Below, piece by piece: positions 1-11,239 of a DNA stretch of 64,000 bases; the first letter of the stretch is position 1, and each line of letters starts with the position of its first letter. The translations under genes were made by a program, and so were the position numbers. This DNA comes from Chalara sp. BL73 (Eukaryota > Ascomycota > Leotiomycetes > Helotiales). Where the stretch lies: the NCBI GenBank assembly GCA_918026815.1, contig CAKJVC010000073.1:248001-312000 (forward strand). Reading direction: 5' to 3'. The notes below the pieces were generated by a model. That model was not told where the DNA came from, ran no database searches, and was given only the letters and a program-made list of their open reading frames with translations.

Positions 1-633
1 TCTTCAAGTTGTCTCGATGCCGTAACTTCAATGACATCGCCTGCAGTCTTACTATTGTCAGCAACACTACAATAAGTCCAGTCATTGAACTTACTACTAC
101 GCTATAGCTACTTCCAAACAGCCGCTGGAGCAGAGCGTCTAGTTTCGCGTTATTGACGTATCGTGCCTCAAGTCTGGTGATTTCTGTCATTTCGAAGAAA
201 TCAAGGTAGATAATCTTTAGGTTTGGAAAGAAAATCCGCGGTCGATTAAGTTCTGACGAAAAGGGCGTGGCGGGGTAAATGCTGCTGAGGCAGTATGGGC
301 TCTTATTAGTAGTATAATGACTCGCAGTAGTGATGAGGCTCTTAGGTCAATATGACACGCCCCCGCACCGCCACGTCATCAGAATGCAATACCGTCGGGC
401 GACACATGCCGCTTTTTGCCCCGTCGTTGCGCCCTGCCCTCTGCCTTGTGTTACACGAGCCCACCACATCACACACCAAAGAAGCCCGGATTCTCGGCCT
501 CGTCTTAAAATGCACTGTCGGATCACTCTACCCGTGGCAACACCACGTAGTTGCTACGCAGTTGCCTGTTGGGTTGAATGTGATCTGATTGTTGAAGGTT
601 GAATCAAGGGATGAGGATATGCCTCACCCCCAA
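1..633. other. No gene recognised
   Basis: Short reading frames exist on the plus strand at about 330-602, but they overlap one another in two frames, have no recognisable motif and look like chance. The stretch may hold the promoter and 5' UTR of the CorA-like gene that follows. Confidence 0.5.
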
Positions 634-656
634 GTCATGTGACAGAGTCACATGAC
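634..656. promoter_or_regulatory. Perfect 10-bp inverted repeat upstream of the CorA-like gene
   Basis: GTCATGTGAC, then AGA, then GTCACATGAC form a perfect palindrome with a 3-bp spacer. It lies 38 bp upstream of the proposed start codon at 694. Each arm contains a CACATG/CATGTG E-box-like core. A dimeric factor site is possible. This is inference from symmetry and position only; a hairpin in the 5' UTR would look the same. Confidence 0.35.
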
Positions 657-693
657 CCATCCCTCATTCAATAACTAATCTATACTGGAAATA

Positions 694-2410
694 TTGATAC
701 AGACATGCACAATGGCGATGGAAAGGACTTGCCGTCGAAGTGAAGCGAAGCCGCACCCACTCCAACTCCTGCGTGCATGTTGTGGAGAGCATCGGCTTGG
801 GCATTTCTGGGTTGAATTTGAAGCGAAATCACCCGATCTATTCCTTGAAACCACTGCGGATTGCAAGATTGGCATAGTTGAAGTTACGGCCTCGTCAAAT
901 TCGGATATCACGGATTGTGATGGGGTTGGAGGAACTGTTACAAGTTGGGTAAGTAGCGGGAACGGCATAGACCTGGTCTTGAAGGTACAGCATGCCACTC
1001 CATAATATCTTTTAGGCTGGCATTTATTGACTTCGATCGTGTCCAGCGGGAATTGCCCCATAGTGTTTCAAGGATATTGTACGATGACTTCTTGACTGGT
1101 ATACTATATACACAACTATCACTAATAAGGATCTTTAGTATTTTGCAGCGTCCGAACTCATGGAGCCGGATGAACGCTACCATCGAAATGTTTTGCAGAG
1201 TATGTGTCTTCTGCCGTATCACGCCTCGATTCCTGAACATCGTCACGGGCGTGCACTCGAAGATCCGTGGTCATGTCGTCAGTCGGCTATTCATCAGACC
1301 TATTACCTCGCTTCTGGAAAATCAAGTTGGATCGTCATACAGCCTCCACTGCGTTTCGACTCGGGTTTACAGGACGGCGGACCGATTTCCACCCCTCATC
1401 CATTGGGTCTACATATACAATACCTCGCTATAGGAATTGCCAATTGGAGAGCCTATCTGGACTACATTGCTGGGAAGTTAAAACTGCTGGTAGGTTGGTC
1501 TGCAGAGAGATATCCGCCTCTACCAAGCCTCACGAGTGATCTAGAACGTAGCCCAGGGGGTGTGTATCGTTCAAGTGCTGATCTGGTCAACAGAATGAGC
1601 AGGTAGCAATATATAAGCCATATCACGAATTTGGAATCAACTTCTCGTCTACGCAGCAAGTCCACATTCTCCGACAGAAGTTATTCCATGCTCACTCCAT
1701 TCTGAGAAATACTATGAACACACTGGCTTTAATCGGAACACACGAGCACTCCATTGCTAGGATGAGCAAATTTTCAACATGTGCTCATGACAAATTTCAA
1801 CGCGAACTCCGGAACATGTCTAGTGAGCTGAGGCACTATGACCAGACCGTACGAAAGCTATTAAGCCAGTCAAATGATATCAGACTAATAGTAAGACACC
1901 TTGAGATAACTTCCGGCAGCCAAGTAACCACGTTACTAGTATGATGATATCTTAAAGTTCAATGCACAAGAGCTCATGCATCATAATGGTGTAAGGCTTG
2001 CTCAGATGGCCCAAGCGGACTCTGTCGAAACCAAGGCCATGGTTTCGCTCGCAGATAAGACTAGTCGAGACTCCCATACAATGCGTATCGCACCTATGAT
2101 CGCATTATGCTACTTGCCCACGAATTTAGTCATAGTGCGTTGCTTGCATCCCTCTTCCTGCTGGACCAGGATATTTGTGGTTATTTTTATGTTGGAAGGT
2201 ATAACACTAATCAATCTCTAGTCCTTTTTCAGCACCACATTAGTGTGGTTTGAGAGCGAGAGTGAGGCCATGCAAAATAGTTCAAACTATGTATTACGAG
2301 TTCATCGAGAAATATGGATTGCTATTTTGACAATGGTCATTCTAACGACCACGACATTCTTCGTGTGGTCTTGGTGGGAGAGGAGGGAGAAGAACACGCA
2401 TCTTGATTAG
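694..2410 (+). CDS. CorA-like two-TM membrane protein (fungal family), spliced
   Basis: A five-intron model is open throughout: exons 694-948, 1047-1098, 1149-1489, 1594-1890, 1940-2134 and 2222-2410, giving about 442 aa. Introns have GT-AG ends (for example gtaggt..caacag, gtaaga..actag, gtgcgt..ctctag) and all phases agree. The middle holds a basic, helical region. The C-terminus has two hydrophobic segments, the first beginning CYLPTNLVI and continuing into FFSTTLVWF, the second running from EIWIAILT to FFVWSWW, and then a basic tail. This is the layout of fungal CorA-like proteins related to Mg2+ channels, but I see no GMN signature after TM1, so ion transport is not assured. The first two exons are the least certain part: the 949-1046 intron was chosen mainly because it keeps phase. 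It appears intact. Confidence 0.7.
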
Positions 2411-2628
2411 CTTTAGGGAGAAGTTTCGGATAGATCAACTTCTATTTAAAGCTAGGAATATCGTCAGTCAACCCATTTTTGCCAGGTGTAACTACTGCTG
2501 GAACTGCCCTTACATAACCATGGTCAGTTCCAGGGTCGTAGCTAGGCGAACCAATGAGCATTTCGCGGTTGTGGCGCGACATCTGGCAGCGGATGCCAGA
2601 TGCGTTGTGCACGAGATCTCTAGGACCG
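2411..2628. other. Intergenic, no feature recognised
   Basis: A 218-bp spacer between the CorA-like gene and the first LTR. No conserved coding pattern was seen. Confidence 0.4.
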
Positions 2629-2820
2629 TGACACCCTGATACTACAGGGCTCGTTTACACTGGCCCCTGGCCAGCCTCCTGTATATAAAGCACTGCTCTC
2701 CTTCCCTTCTTCTGTCTATGGCTTGTTCTCTTAGTTATAACAATTGATAGTTGTTCACACCTCTGAGTCCTTCTACCTAGATCTACGGATCGAGATCCCT
2801 GTGCAGCTTGAGTTGTTACA
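2629..2820 (+). repeat. LTR-A family solo LTR (variant)
   Basis: The TG...CA-ended unit carries TATATAAAGC, CTTGTTCTCTTAGTTAT and ATCGAGATCCCT. These landmarks recur at 12067-12317 (inverted), 53014-53230 and 56943-57241. The TATA-like box and terminal TG/ACA fit an LTR. The 5' part is shorter than in the other copies. Confidence 0.75.
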
Positions 2821-2887
2821 GACTTACCCTTAATTCTCTGCACCGATTCCAAGCTTCTTTACGAGTGCCTTGTCAAGTTAGGTACAA

Positions 2888-3090
2888 CTTAAGAGAAACG
2901 CCTTATGATTGACATTATGTGTCTTCGCCAATCCTACGAGCGTAGAGAGATCACCGAAGTCAAATGGATCGATGGTGACAGCAACCCTACCGACTCTATG
3001 ACCAAGAGCAAGGCATCTACGGCTCTGAAGCAGCTGATCGACACGAACCACCTAGATCTGAAGGTTGTAGAGTGGGTAGAACGGGAATGA
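2888..3090 (+). pseudogene. Ty1/copia polyprotein C-terminal fragment (end of RNase H)
   Basis: A 60-odd-residue frame reads RLMIDIMCLRQSY and later WIDGDSNPTDSMTK, then ends WVERE-stop. This is the usual end of copia pol in fungi: the RNase H tail with the DNPADxxTK-like motif. Nothing upstream in this window continues it; LTR-A DNA lies just before it. It is followed 60 bp later by the start of a copia-type LTR (3151), as expected for a 3' end. It is a truncated relic. Confidence 0.8.
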
Positions 3091-3150
3091 GAGAGGATGA
3101 AGGAAAGCAAAGAGAAGCATGGCTTTTAGGTTCTTTTAGAGAGTCGTCAG

Positions 3151-3205
3151 TGTTGGTATGAGTGAATAGCACCCCGCGACGCACGGACCACATGGATGTA
3201 TTATA
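3151..3205 (+). repeat. LTR-G (copia) partial LTR
   Basis: It begins TGTTGGTATGAGTGAATAGC and matches the start of the LTRs at 21100 and 21721, but stops after about 55 bp, where the LTR-C copy at 3206 begins. Confidence 0.75.
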
Positions 3206-3400
3206 TGTTGAACAGGTTAGGTCTAAGGACCATACCTAGTCTATTGTAGGCACCAGTAGGCACCAGTAGATGACATGAGAGTACCATACCTCTATAAGTA
3301 GAGGGATTGTCTCCTGCAGTTTAGGTTCTATAACCTTCAGCAATTGATACTTGTTTGCCCTATACTCTCTGAAGGCCACGTGACTCTTTCTATTTCAACA
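3206..3400 (+). repeat. LTR-C family solo LTR
   Basis: It begins TGTTGAACAGGTTAGGTC and ends TTTCAACA. It contains the CTATAAGTAGAGGGATT promoter-like segment seen in copies at 29996-30213, 52464-52622, 56018-56230 and 61213-61475. It directly abuts the truncated copia LTR. The two flanks do not form a clear target duplication. Confidence 0.8.
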
Positions 3401-3845
3401 GTACTCCTCTCGGCACTCTTGCGACCCTTGCAGACTCTGTCATGACAAGGTCATCATAGAATTCGTTAGCAGTCTATTCACCTCTGCAAAAGCTGATTCC
3501 CCTTGGTTCTAGGGCTGAATATTAGAGAGGCTTATCGTTCTATGGTAAAGTGATGAGCTGTGAGGATACTGTTGAGACATAGCGAAAGCATGATGCAAGA
3601 GATGCTGTCTCTGTAGAAGCGAAATCGGTGTTCTCTTTGCGTCTTTACTGATTTCCGGGCAGGGACCAGCGGCTCGGCCAAAATCGGCTGACAGCTTAGT
3701 CAGCTTCTACTGTTCAGCGCTAGAGGGGAAAAGAACGGCTGTCCGGATCATTACAACGGCGGTCGATTCTGGACCAGAAGTTAAAGGAGATTTCTGATCT
3801 ATTCTCTCATTACATCAGCAGGTGTGAGAAAGAAGCCCTCATGGC
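3401..3845. other. Intergenic; possible LTR-element interior remnant
   Basis: No coding pattern was recognised. The first part could be internal DNA of an LTR-C element and the last part the 3' flank of the HET-NLR gene. Confidence 0.3.
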
Positions 3846-6800
3846 TTATCTAATGTTTAGCCGCCTTCCCAGATTGCGGAATCCCTCCTTCAAAGACCTC
3901 GATTTTGCTACTCCAGGCTCTGTATGGCCCTCTTTCGACTCAACAGACGCAACTTGCAGCGCTTGAAGCCGATCTTCAAGTTGCTTACACCAGTTCGAAG
4001 AGGGCCCTTGGACAACTGTATATCCAGACAGCGCTCGATTATACATTACCTTTGCCATATCTTTCCGGTTGGTTTGCGAGAAGAGGTCACCAAAGGCAAA
4101 CATAGTGTTTAATGCTGGTAAATAAGATGATGTAAGTTCAAGGCCAAGAGCGTCCTCATAGCCTTGTAGCGCTCGAAAGTACATCGCCTCGGCCTCTGCC
4201 AGCTTGCCTTGGTCAGAATAGAGGTTGCCTAGGTTGGTGACCATATCGAGTGTCGACGTGTGGTCCGGCCCAAGTGCCTTCTCACAGCCTTTTAGCGCTC
4301 GAAGGTACATCGCCTCTGCCTCGGCCAGCTTGCCTTGGTCGACGTAGAGCAGGCCAAGGTTATTGACCGTTGAGAGTGTCGACGTGTGGTCTGGTCCAAG
4401 TGCCTTCTCCCTGCCTTGCAAAGCACGTTCGTACATTTGCTCGGCCTCGACGAGCTTACCCTGGTCAGCGTAGAGGGCACCTAGGTTGTTGATCGTACCC
4501 AGTGTCGACGTGTGCCTCGATCCAAGTACCTTCTCCCTGCCTTGCAGCGCTCGAAAGTACATCGCCTCTGCCTCGGCCAGCTTGCCTTGGTCGACGTAGA
4601 GCAGGCCTAGGTTGTTGACCGTGTCGAGTGTCGACGTGTGGTCTGGTCCAAGTGCCTCCTCGTAGCCTTGCAGCGCCCGTTCGTACATCGCCTCTGCCTC
4701 GGCCAGCTTGTCCTGGTCCCTGAAGAGGGTGCCCAAACTATTCAAAGCCCATTCTATTCCTTGAATTTCCATCTTACCATCTATCACCCAGTGCTTATGT
4801 TTCAAGGCGTGTTTGAGGAGCCGCCGCTGCATGAGCCACCAATTCACTCCATCATTGCTGGGAATTTCCGAAGCTACACATGTCAAGGCTAGTCTTGCCA
4901 TATCTTGATCCCACTCCCCATTCAGCACAAAGGAAGCCCACGAGTATACAGGGCCAGGCATGCTATAGCCCCCAGAGCTGAATTCATCAATGCCAGGCGA
5001 CTCTGAATCGATCAGTCCATATCTGCATAGCACTTGGATAGCAGCGTTAAAGTTCAGCTCGCTCTCACCAAGCGTCTGCAAATATTCATCATCTGCGGAG
5101 CTCCCGTGTCGGAGAAGTTCAAACCAAATGTCCCTCCTATGAAAATATGCCCACAGCTTCAACAATCTGGGTGCTGGGGCATTTTCCTGTTCGATACGAT
5201 GAAGAGATAGTTGCCATGTCGTGTGGAGCGAGCGGTTTTCATACGATCCTAACTCAGGGCTCGTCCTCTGGAGTTTTAGCCACGACACCTTATAGAGGCG
5301 TAGATAGTCCGAGAAACTCATATGCACTTGTTCTAGATATGCACCGGCTGTGGCAAGCGCAAGGGGGAGGCCGTCCAGTTTCTTGACAAGCGCTATAGCA
5401 TCGGGATCTATCTTGTTAGTGACTTTGAAGCTGAATGGGCACACAGCGGAAGACGCACCATTCTGAATATCATTCCGCCCAGACGTGTTCGACAGAATCT
5501 CAAGACCTTCCCTAATATCCGGCAATTTCTGAACATGAATTCGTTTACCCTGCCTGATTTGCGACGACCGTGTCGTGGTGATGATCGAGCCGTGATCGGA
5601 CCGAGGGAAGAATTGACGTATGTCGACTGCCGAGTTGTCGAGATTGCCAGTTGTTTTAGGGTTGTCGAAGTTATCGTAGATCATTAGCCACCTTGTGTTC
5701 CGCGGGAAGTCAAGCCAGGCTTTGACTACACTGACAACTTGATCGAGGTCTTTATCTTGATCTACGCTTGATAGCGCACTAGTTGAAGGGTGATGCTTTA
5801 GCACCTGGCGAGCAACGTCCCGAAAGCTTAGCTTGAGAGAGTCCTCGTCATTCGCGTTTAGCCAGAAGATCGCCGTATACTTCTCTTTGTGTCGTCTGGC
5901 ATATGTGTTTGCTAGCTGAGTCTTTCCTATACCCCCAAGACCATGCAGGATCACACAGGATCGACTACTATGATCTTGAAGCAGCTCGTGCATCTTCGAC
6001 AGCTCTTTCTCTCTAGCAACAAACTGTACAGCTTCAGGAAATGAGGCTAGGTTAAGCCTAACGGCAAATTGTTCGAAATCGACCCCTGAACTAGTTAGTT
6101 TCGTTTTTTCAATTAGCACATCTATGTAAATAACGCACAATTGTACAGCCTGTGGATCTCTTCCTCCAGTCGCCTAAATGCCTGATCTTTTCTCTCCCCG
6201 TAATTTAGCACTATAGACACACCGAAGATCCCGATTAAACAATACGCTTCATCTTCCTCAATCGTAGTATTGCGGCCTTTTGCCCAGGACCTCCGCTCTT
6301 CAATGCTAAAATCCGGTAATGCATCGCCTCGGAGAGCATTCTTCGCAATGCCTGTGATTTCATATATTATAAACTCAAGGGACAATTTGCTCCCAAGTCG
6401 CTCACCTTCCAAACTGAAGAAGTCAACTAGCCTCGGCGCGATAAGCTCTTGAAGCGTCCAGCCTCGAGTGAACCATCGACTTTTCCTAAAGGCCGCTTCC
6501 CATACCCTCTGGTCATCCGCTCTGGTGTCGGGTTTGGAAACGTCCGAAAGATAGACGTAGCAGCGCGCAGCGTTCTGATACCACCGAAACATGGAATTAA
6601 TCGCCGCGCCAAGCTCAACCGCATTCTTTTTATCGATGCAACAAGTGTCGACCCAGAAATATTGTAGCCCATCGGCCGCAGCCTGCTTCGCGCAGAACTG
6701 TATCTTCCTCCACCCAGCCTTGTTATTAGTCTTGCTTTTGTCCTTGCCCTTCAAGTCTTGATAGATGATCTCCTCTTCTCCCCAGGTATGTGAGAGTATT

Positions 6801-8611
6801 GCGTAGGCAGGGACTTCGCCGCTGGTAAGTTCGCGAAAGACGATCTCGCCGTTGGGCTTGCGCTCTAGCAGGCGCATCCAGACGGGCTGAGATACACCGG
6901 CCTCCTCCTCGCGAAGAATGTGGTTATGGCCAATATCGCTAATTGATTGGGGCGGACTTTGGAATGCCTTGTGGTCAGCATTCGATGCTTTGGCAGACGG
7001 AGGCTGACTGTCAAATTGGAGAGACTCAGAGACTTCAGAGTCTTGGGAACCAAGTCCCTGTGCACGAACAGATTGACTCTCATCGGCGTTCACATCGCCC
7101 TTGCCATGCGCCGACTCGTCTCGAGGCACCGCAAATGTCGCGAATGTCAGCATATGGGAGGCAAGATGATTCTCGAACCCCTTTGAGAAGGGAGCTTCAA
7201 GAAGACAGAACGGGCAAGTGGTTCTCGTCTCGGCAACGCTGGATTCAGAAACATCAATCAAGCTCTGAATCTGCGTCTCTGTAATGTTACTTCCATGCTC
7301 AGATCGCAGGTGATATCGCAACTCAGCCTTGGACTGAAACTTGGGCTCATTGTGCTCGAAGCATTGCCATACGCGCCGGTGGCTGAGCCGTTCGTGCTCG
7401 AGCCATGCTGTGTAGCTGCTGAAGATGCGGTCTCCATCTTCGCATCTCTCGTATGTACAGATATACGGCTGGAGGTCGTGAAGTATATGGGACCTCCACG
7501 CACGGCCTTCGCCATGGCGAGCAGGGCAGACAAGCCCGCAGTACGAACACAAGAACTCGGATCGTTCGGATGCTGTGGGTGGTGGCGCTGGGAGGTCAAC
7601 ACCGTCGCCGTAAAGACCAAGCAATGTCGGAGCGTACGAGATAATGGATTGGGTCTCTAGCATGTTTTCAAGGTGGTTTTCGAATCTGGTAGCTTCGGTT
7701 TCCGAAAGCATGGTTTTTTCTGCAAGGCTTGGGGTGGTGAAATGGCCTTCCTTGCTAGGTTTCTTAGCAATAGTCCTTGTTTCAACCTTCGCCACTTGGG
7801 GTTTCGGCACCATCCGCGGCTCCATGGCATCTCTGGCCTTGCTGGGCATTTCGTTCAGCTTCTGCGCATGGCGTTGCCAGTATCGCAGAGCCTTTCGGCG
7901 CTTGTTCATTGTGGTGACGAGACGGTCAGTGAGGTATCGATCGCTATTGGTAACCTGGATAGACTCCACAGACTTTTTCTTCATCTGCCAAATAGCATCT
8001 TTACGAAGTTGGAGTAGCGACTCTTCTACGTGGCGCTTGTCGAACTCCTCATAGGCGGCGAATTTATCGATGCCGGTGTCAGGATCAACCTCGCTGTAGA
8101 GTTTTGGTCTCAAAGTTGAGGAAGCTCGAGTGGATTGGTTCCGGATCCTGAATGAGAGTTTGTACAAGTCGCTAAGTATCTCTTTGATCGTCCTCATGTG
8201 CAGAACGAGTTCCTCGGGAAGCGGAGGCCCTTCCCCATCGTCGCTCTCTTCCGATGATGACTCGCTGCTCGAATATGCGTACGCTGGCTGTTTTTCGAGA
8301 GGCAGCCTTGCTCCAGACACGACCTCCATGCTGTTTTTGAGAGTCCGATAAAGACTGGCCAAGTGCTTCGACACATTGGTGCGCACCACCGAAGACTCGC
8401 GCAGCCTCGAGTCAAGCGAACTCTTGCCTCTCTGCAGCGTGCCCAGAGTTCCACACCAGATCTTGAATCTGCCAAACTGCCATTGAAGTTCGTCTGGCGG
8501 CATGGACTCTGAGATTTCTGCTCCAGCCTTCTTCAGCGCGGCCGTTAGCTCCTCGAAGCTGCCCAGACAGGCTTGCGCGAACTCTTTTACAGACTCCATG
8601 TGTTCCCGCAT
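3846..8611 (-). CDS. C2H2-like / HET / NB-ARC / TPR fusion (fungal NLR, incompatibility type)
   Basis: Two long frames overlap at 6122-6140, and a 53-nt intron (6138-6086, GTGCGT to TTCAG, phase 1) joins them in frame. Exons 8611-6139 and 6085-3846 give about 1570 aa. Order: a helical N-terminus (about 10-100); Cys/His zinc-finger-like segments (about 355-480, starting CSYCGLVC, later CPFCLLEAP and FENHLASH); a HET domain (about 600-750, YAILSHTWG, WVDTCCIDK, RGWTLQELIAP); NB-ARC with P-loop GLGGIGKT near 873, Walker B-like WLMIYDNFD and GLPLALA; then about five 42-aa TPRs of LGxDHTSTL type. HET domains trigger cell death in heterokaryon incompatibility, and NB-ARC/TPR parts act as nucleotide-switched sensors; function here is inferred. 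The start is either 8611 or the Met four codons later (8599). It is divergent from the DUF7580 gene. Confidence 0.85.
6086..6138 (-). other. Intron joining the HET and NB-ARC exons
   Basis: On the minus strand the donor is GTGCGT and the acceptor TTCAG, preceded by a CTAAC branch-like sequence. Unspliced, the HET frame reads eight odd residues and stops, and the NB-ARC frame lacks a sensible start. Spliced, the frame joins an ELEEEIHRLYN-type HET tail to the linker before the P-loop. Confidence 0.8.
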
Positions 8612-8868
8612 TCATTTCGCGCGCGAAGGAAGCAAAGCGACGCCGAAGGAGATGATAAACTTGTAATATCGCTGGCAGCTATGACGGCGGTCCTTGTCAA
8701 GATGCTTGCACACAAAGACGCGGATGAGCGGATCACGCGGTTAGCATTACTTTTTTTCGGGCGCATCTTGCAGGGGTTTGCTGGTCGACTGCCAACAATT
8801 CCCATGAGGCTGAGAAAAGCTTCCGACCGCAATGTTCTAACTCATCTGTCTAGTTTTGATGCTGAAAG
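8612..8868. promoter_or_regulatory. Shared divergent promoter region of HET-NLR and DUF7580 genes
   Basis: Only 257 bp separate the two start codons, which point away from each other. Apparent reading frames here are shadows. The spacing suggests a common control region, but I see no specific operator. Confidence 0.5.
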
Positions 8869-10665
8869 ATGTCTGGCATCGAGATTGCCGGCCTCGTGCT
8901 CGGCACCATCCCACTGGTGATCTCGGCATTAGAGCACTACGATGATATTATCGATCCAACGAGAGCCTTTGTCAAATTCCAAGGGGAACTCGACCGCGCT
9001 ATTCGAGAGCTTCGAAACCAGCATACTCTTTTCGAGCAGTCCATAGAGATGCTGCTGCGACCGATTACAACGGATCGGGAACTCAGTGAGATGATTGATA
9101 ATACGAAGAGCAAGTTGTGGCACGACTTAGGTATCGAGGAGGAAATGCGAAGGAATTTGGGCAATGCCTATCCATCGTACATGAGGACGGTCAACGACAT
9201 TCAGAACATAATGATCAAGATTGCGGGGAAGCTAGACAATCTCGACGGCGTGGCAAATTTAAATCGAGATGGTCTGGAAGCTATAATAAGCCAACATGCA
9301 GCAGCAAAGGTGGACGGAAAACTTCAAAGATTCGAAATCTCAAGGCGGGTGAAGTTCACAATGAAGAGGAAGAAAATAAAAGAGTCGCTAGAGGAGCTGC
9401 GATCGCGCATCGAGACGCTCGACAGGTTTCAAGTCAAGGCCGAAAAGATAGCTACATTCGATGAACCATACTGGTCAAATAGCCGAATAAGCTTCGCGCT
9501 ACCTATAGATACCATCAGATCGAACGCGAAGAGGCTACACGACGTACTTGCCAAAACATGGTGTTCTAATCATTCGTCACATTTAGCTGGGTTGCTGCTC
9601 GAGCAGCGACTCGTCAAAAGCCCAAAGAGAAGAAGGGCCGACTGGCAACGGAAACGTCATACGGTAGACCGTCGCGACACGAGCTGCTTTGGCCTGTTTT
9701 TATTGCAGCCACCGATCTCGATGGCGAAGAAATGGCTGGATGTGGAAATTCGTTTGGTAGAGCCCTCGGTTTCTCGAGAGCAAAGCGAGTACGCATTCCA
9801 GGGCCAGAACAACATGACTCATCTAACAGATGGCAGCCCTATTGTGCAAATTAAAATATCGGCGCCTCCAGTTTCATCCCTCGTGGCCGCCGATGCACCT
9901 CTTCCGTACCATAATCCAACCCAACTTCAAATAGTCACGGATCTCTGCTCCATACTCCAAAACCCATGTCATCCCTGCATCGGATTCTGTCTCGATAGCG
10001 AGGGCCACCTTAGAGGTGCGTACGATGGTCAACGTAGTGTTCCACGCGTGGATGTAGGAGTTAGCCTCAATGAAATTCTCATGGAGAAACCTGGCACCCT
10101 CAGCCCGCAAGAACGATACGATCTATCCATCACGCTAGCATCGTCCTTACTGCAGCTAAGCCATACCCCTTGGCTGCCGGAAACTTGGAATAAAGCCGAT
10201 ATCTTTTTTTTCAGAGCTAAGGATGCAACTGCACTGACTAGGATTACGGTCGACGTGAGGCATCCATACCTAACTCGAGAACATAAGCGAACGACCACGA
10301 CTGTCCGCCAAAGCAGCGGAGAGCTCAACGATTCCTCAAAGGTCGTAGCTCTCGGTATTATGCTTCTCGAAATCTGCTACGGACTTCCAATCGAGAAACT
10401 TCTCAGGCCCGAAGACCTTGGCCCAAACAACTGTGTCACTGAGATATCACATCTACAAGCAGCACGGCGTTGGTTGATGGGGAAGGAAGGCAACGGAGAG
10501 TTTTCCTTTGCGTTCGTTAAAGCCATATCATATTGCCTCCAGTGCTTTATGAATCCCATGGCAAACCTGTCAGACCAAGCATTTTCCACGACCATTAAAG
10601 AGCACGTCTTGGCACCTTTAGAGGAGGAGATGGACATGCTCCTTTTCGGACCAATGGCTAGGTAG
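8869..10665 (+). CDS. DUF7580-type protein with HeLo-like N-terminus
   Basis: A single uninterrupted 598-aa frame. It starts MSGIEIAGLVLGTIPLVISA, a hydrophobic helix of the kind that opens HeLo/SesA-like and DUF7580 proteins. Helical, partly coiled-coil-like sequence follows (about 25-220), with a Lys/Arg-rich stretch (KFTMKRKKIKESLEELRSR). The C-terminal half (about 340-590) looks like DUF7580, which has distant kinase-like features: SLNEIL, ERYDLSITLASSLLQLS, and VALGIMLLEICYG near the expected kinase F-helix. Catalytic HRD and DFG motifs are not evident. In characterised fungal systems, HeLo proteins permeabilise membranes when activated by a neighbouring NLR. The head-to-head position with an NLR makes that role worth testing, but nothing here proves it. 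The frame looks intact. Confidence 0.75.
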   Translation: MSGIEIAGLVLGTIPLVISALEHYDDIIDPTRAFVKFQGELDRAIRELRNQHTLFEQSIEMLLRPITTDRELSEMIDNTKSKLWHDLGIEEEMRRNLGNAYPSYMRTVNDIQNIMIKIAGKLDNLDGVANLNRDGLEAIISQHAAAKVDGKLQRFEISRRVKFTMKRKKIKESLEELRSRIETLDRFQVKAEKIATFDEPYWSNSRISFALPIDTIRSNAKRLHDVLAKTWCSNHSSHLAGLLLEQRLVKSPKRRRADWQRKRHTVDRRDTSCFGLFLLQPPISMAKKWLDVEIRLVEPSVSREQSEYAFQGQNNMTHLTDGSPIVQIKISAPPVSSLVAADAPLPYHNPTQLQIVTDLCSILQNPCHPCIGFCLDSEGHLRGAYDGQRSVPRVDVGVSLNEILMEKPGTLSPQERYDLSITLASSLLQLSHTPWLPETWNKADIFFFRAKDATALTRITVDVRHPYLTREHKRTTTTVRQSSGELNDSSKVVALGIMLLEICYGLPIEKLLRPEDLGPNNCVTEISHLQAARRWLMGKEGNGEFSFAFVKAISYCLQCFMNPMANLSDQAFSTTIKEHVLAPLEEEMDMLLFGPMAR

Positions 10666-11065
10666 CAATGTCTTGGGGATAGCAATTATGTAAGCGGAAG
10701 TGTAACTGTCAAGGCGAGCAAACAGAGGTGACTTGGCGCAGTTCTGCTTTGCCCTAATACAGCATAGCGTAGAGGACACTTTAAGAATAGTGTTCCCAGC
10801 GACAGTAAGTAGACGTACAGACAATAGTTTAGTCGATTTAAATGACGGAACATACTATACGGCGTTAATAAGCAAATTGTCGACTGTTACTGATCCATAG
10901 CTTTCAGCGACTACAATTCGGCCATTTGCCGTTCGCAGCTTGCGTGCGTTATTTTACTTTTTCAGGGCTGTAAAGTCGCTCAGAACTCCGCTAAAGTGCC
11001 TGGATGCCCCTGAGTCTAGTATTTACAGTGGCATATCTTCAGTTAACAATAGGGCACTTGCTTGC
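10666..11065. other. Intergenic, nothing recognised
   Basis: This 400-bp AT-leaning stretch lies downstream of the DUF7580 gene. A short frame near 10940 runs into the following LTR and is not supported. Confidence 0.4.
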
Positions 11066-11239
11066 TGTCACGGCACGAGCTGTGGATCTACAGATACAGA
11101 GGGCAGCTGTGGTACTATTCGAGAATCTATAGCTAAGGACGGAAGAGGGAGCTCGAGGAGAGCAGGCTATATATACACGAGGAGCTCGGGGAGCTCGCCT
11201 AATATGGATCACGTGTGCTTGGGAGCACGCGACGTGACA
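11066..11239 (+). repeat. LTR-B family solo LTR
   Basis: It begins TGTCACGGCACGAG, contains GTGGATCTACAGATACAG and TATATATACACG, and ends CGACGTGACA (174 bp). The TGTCAC/GTGACA ends are inverted. Other copies lie at 29228-29387, 41964-42087 and 52154-52327 (inverted). Confidence 0.8.

Noticed and set aside
330..602. 90-aa frame at the window start
   Set aside because: Overlaps a second frame of the same length; biased composition, no motif or splice support.
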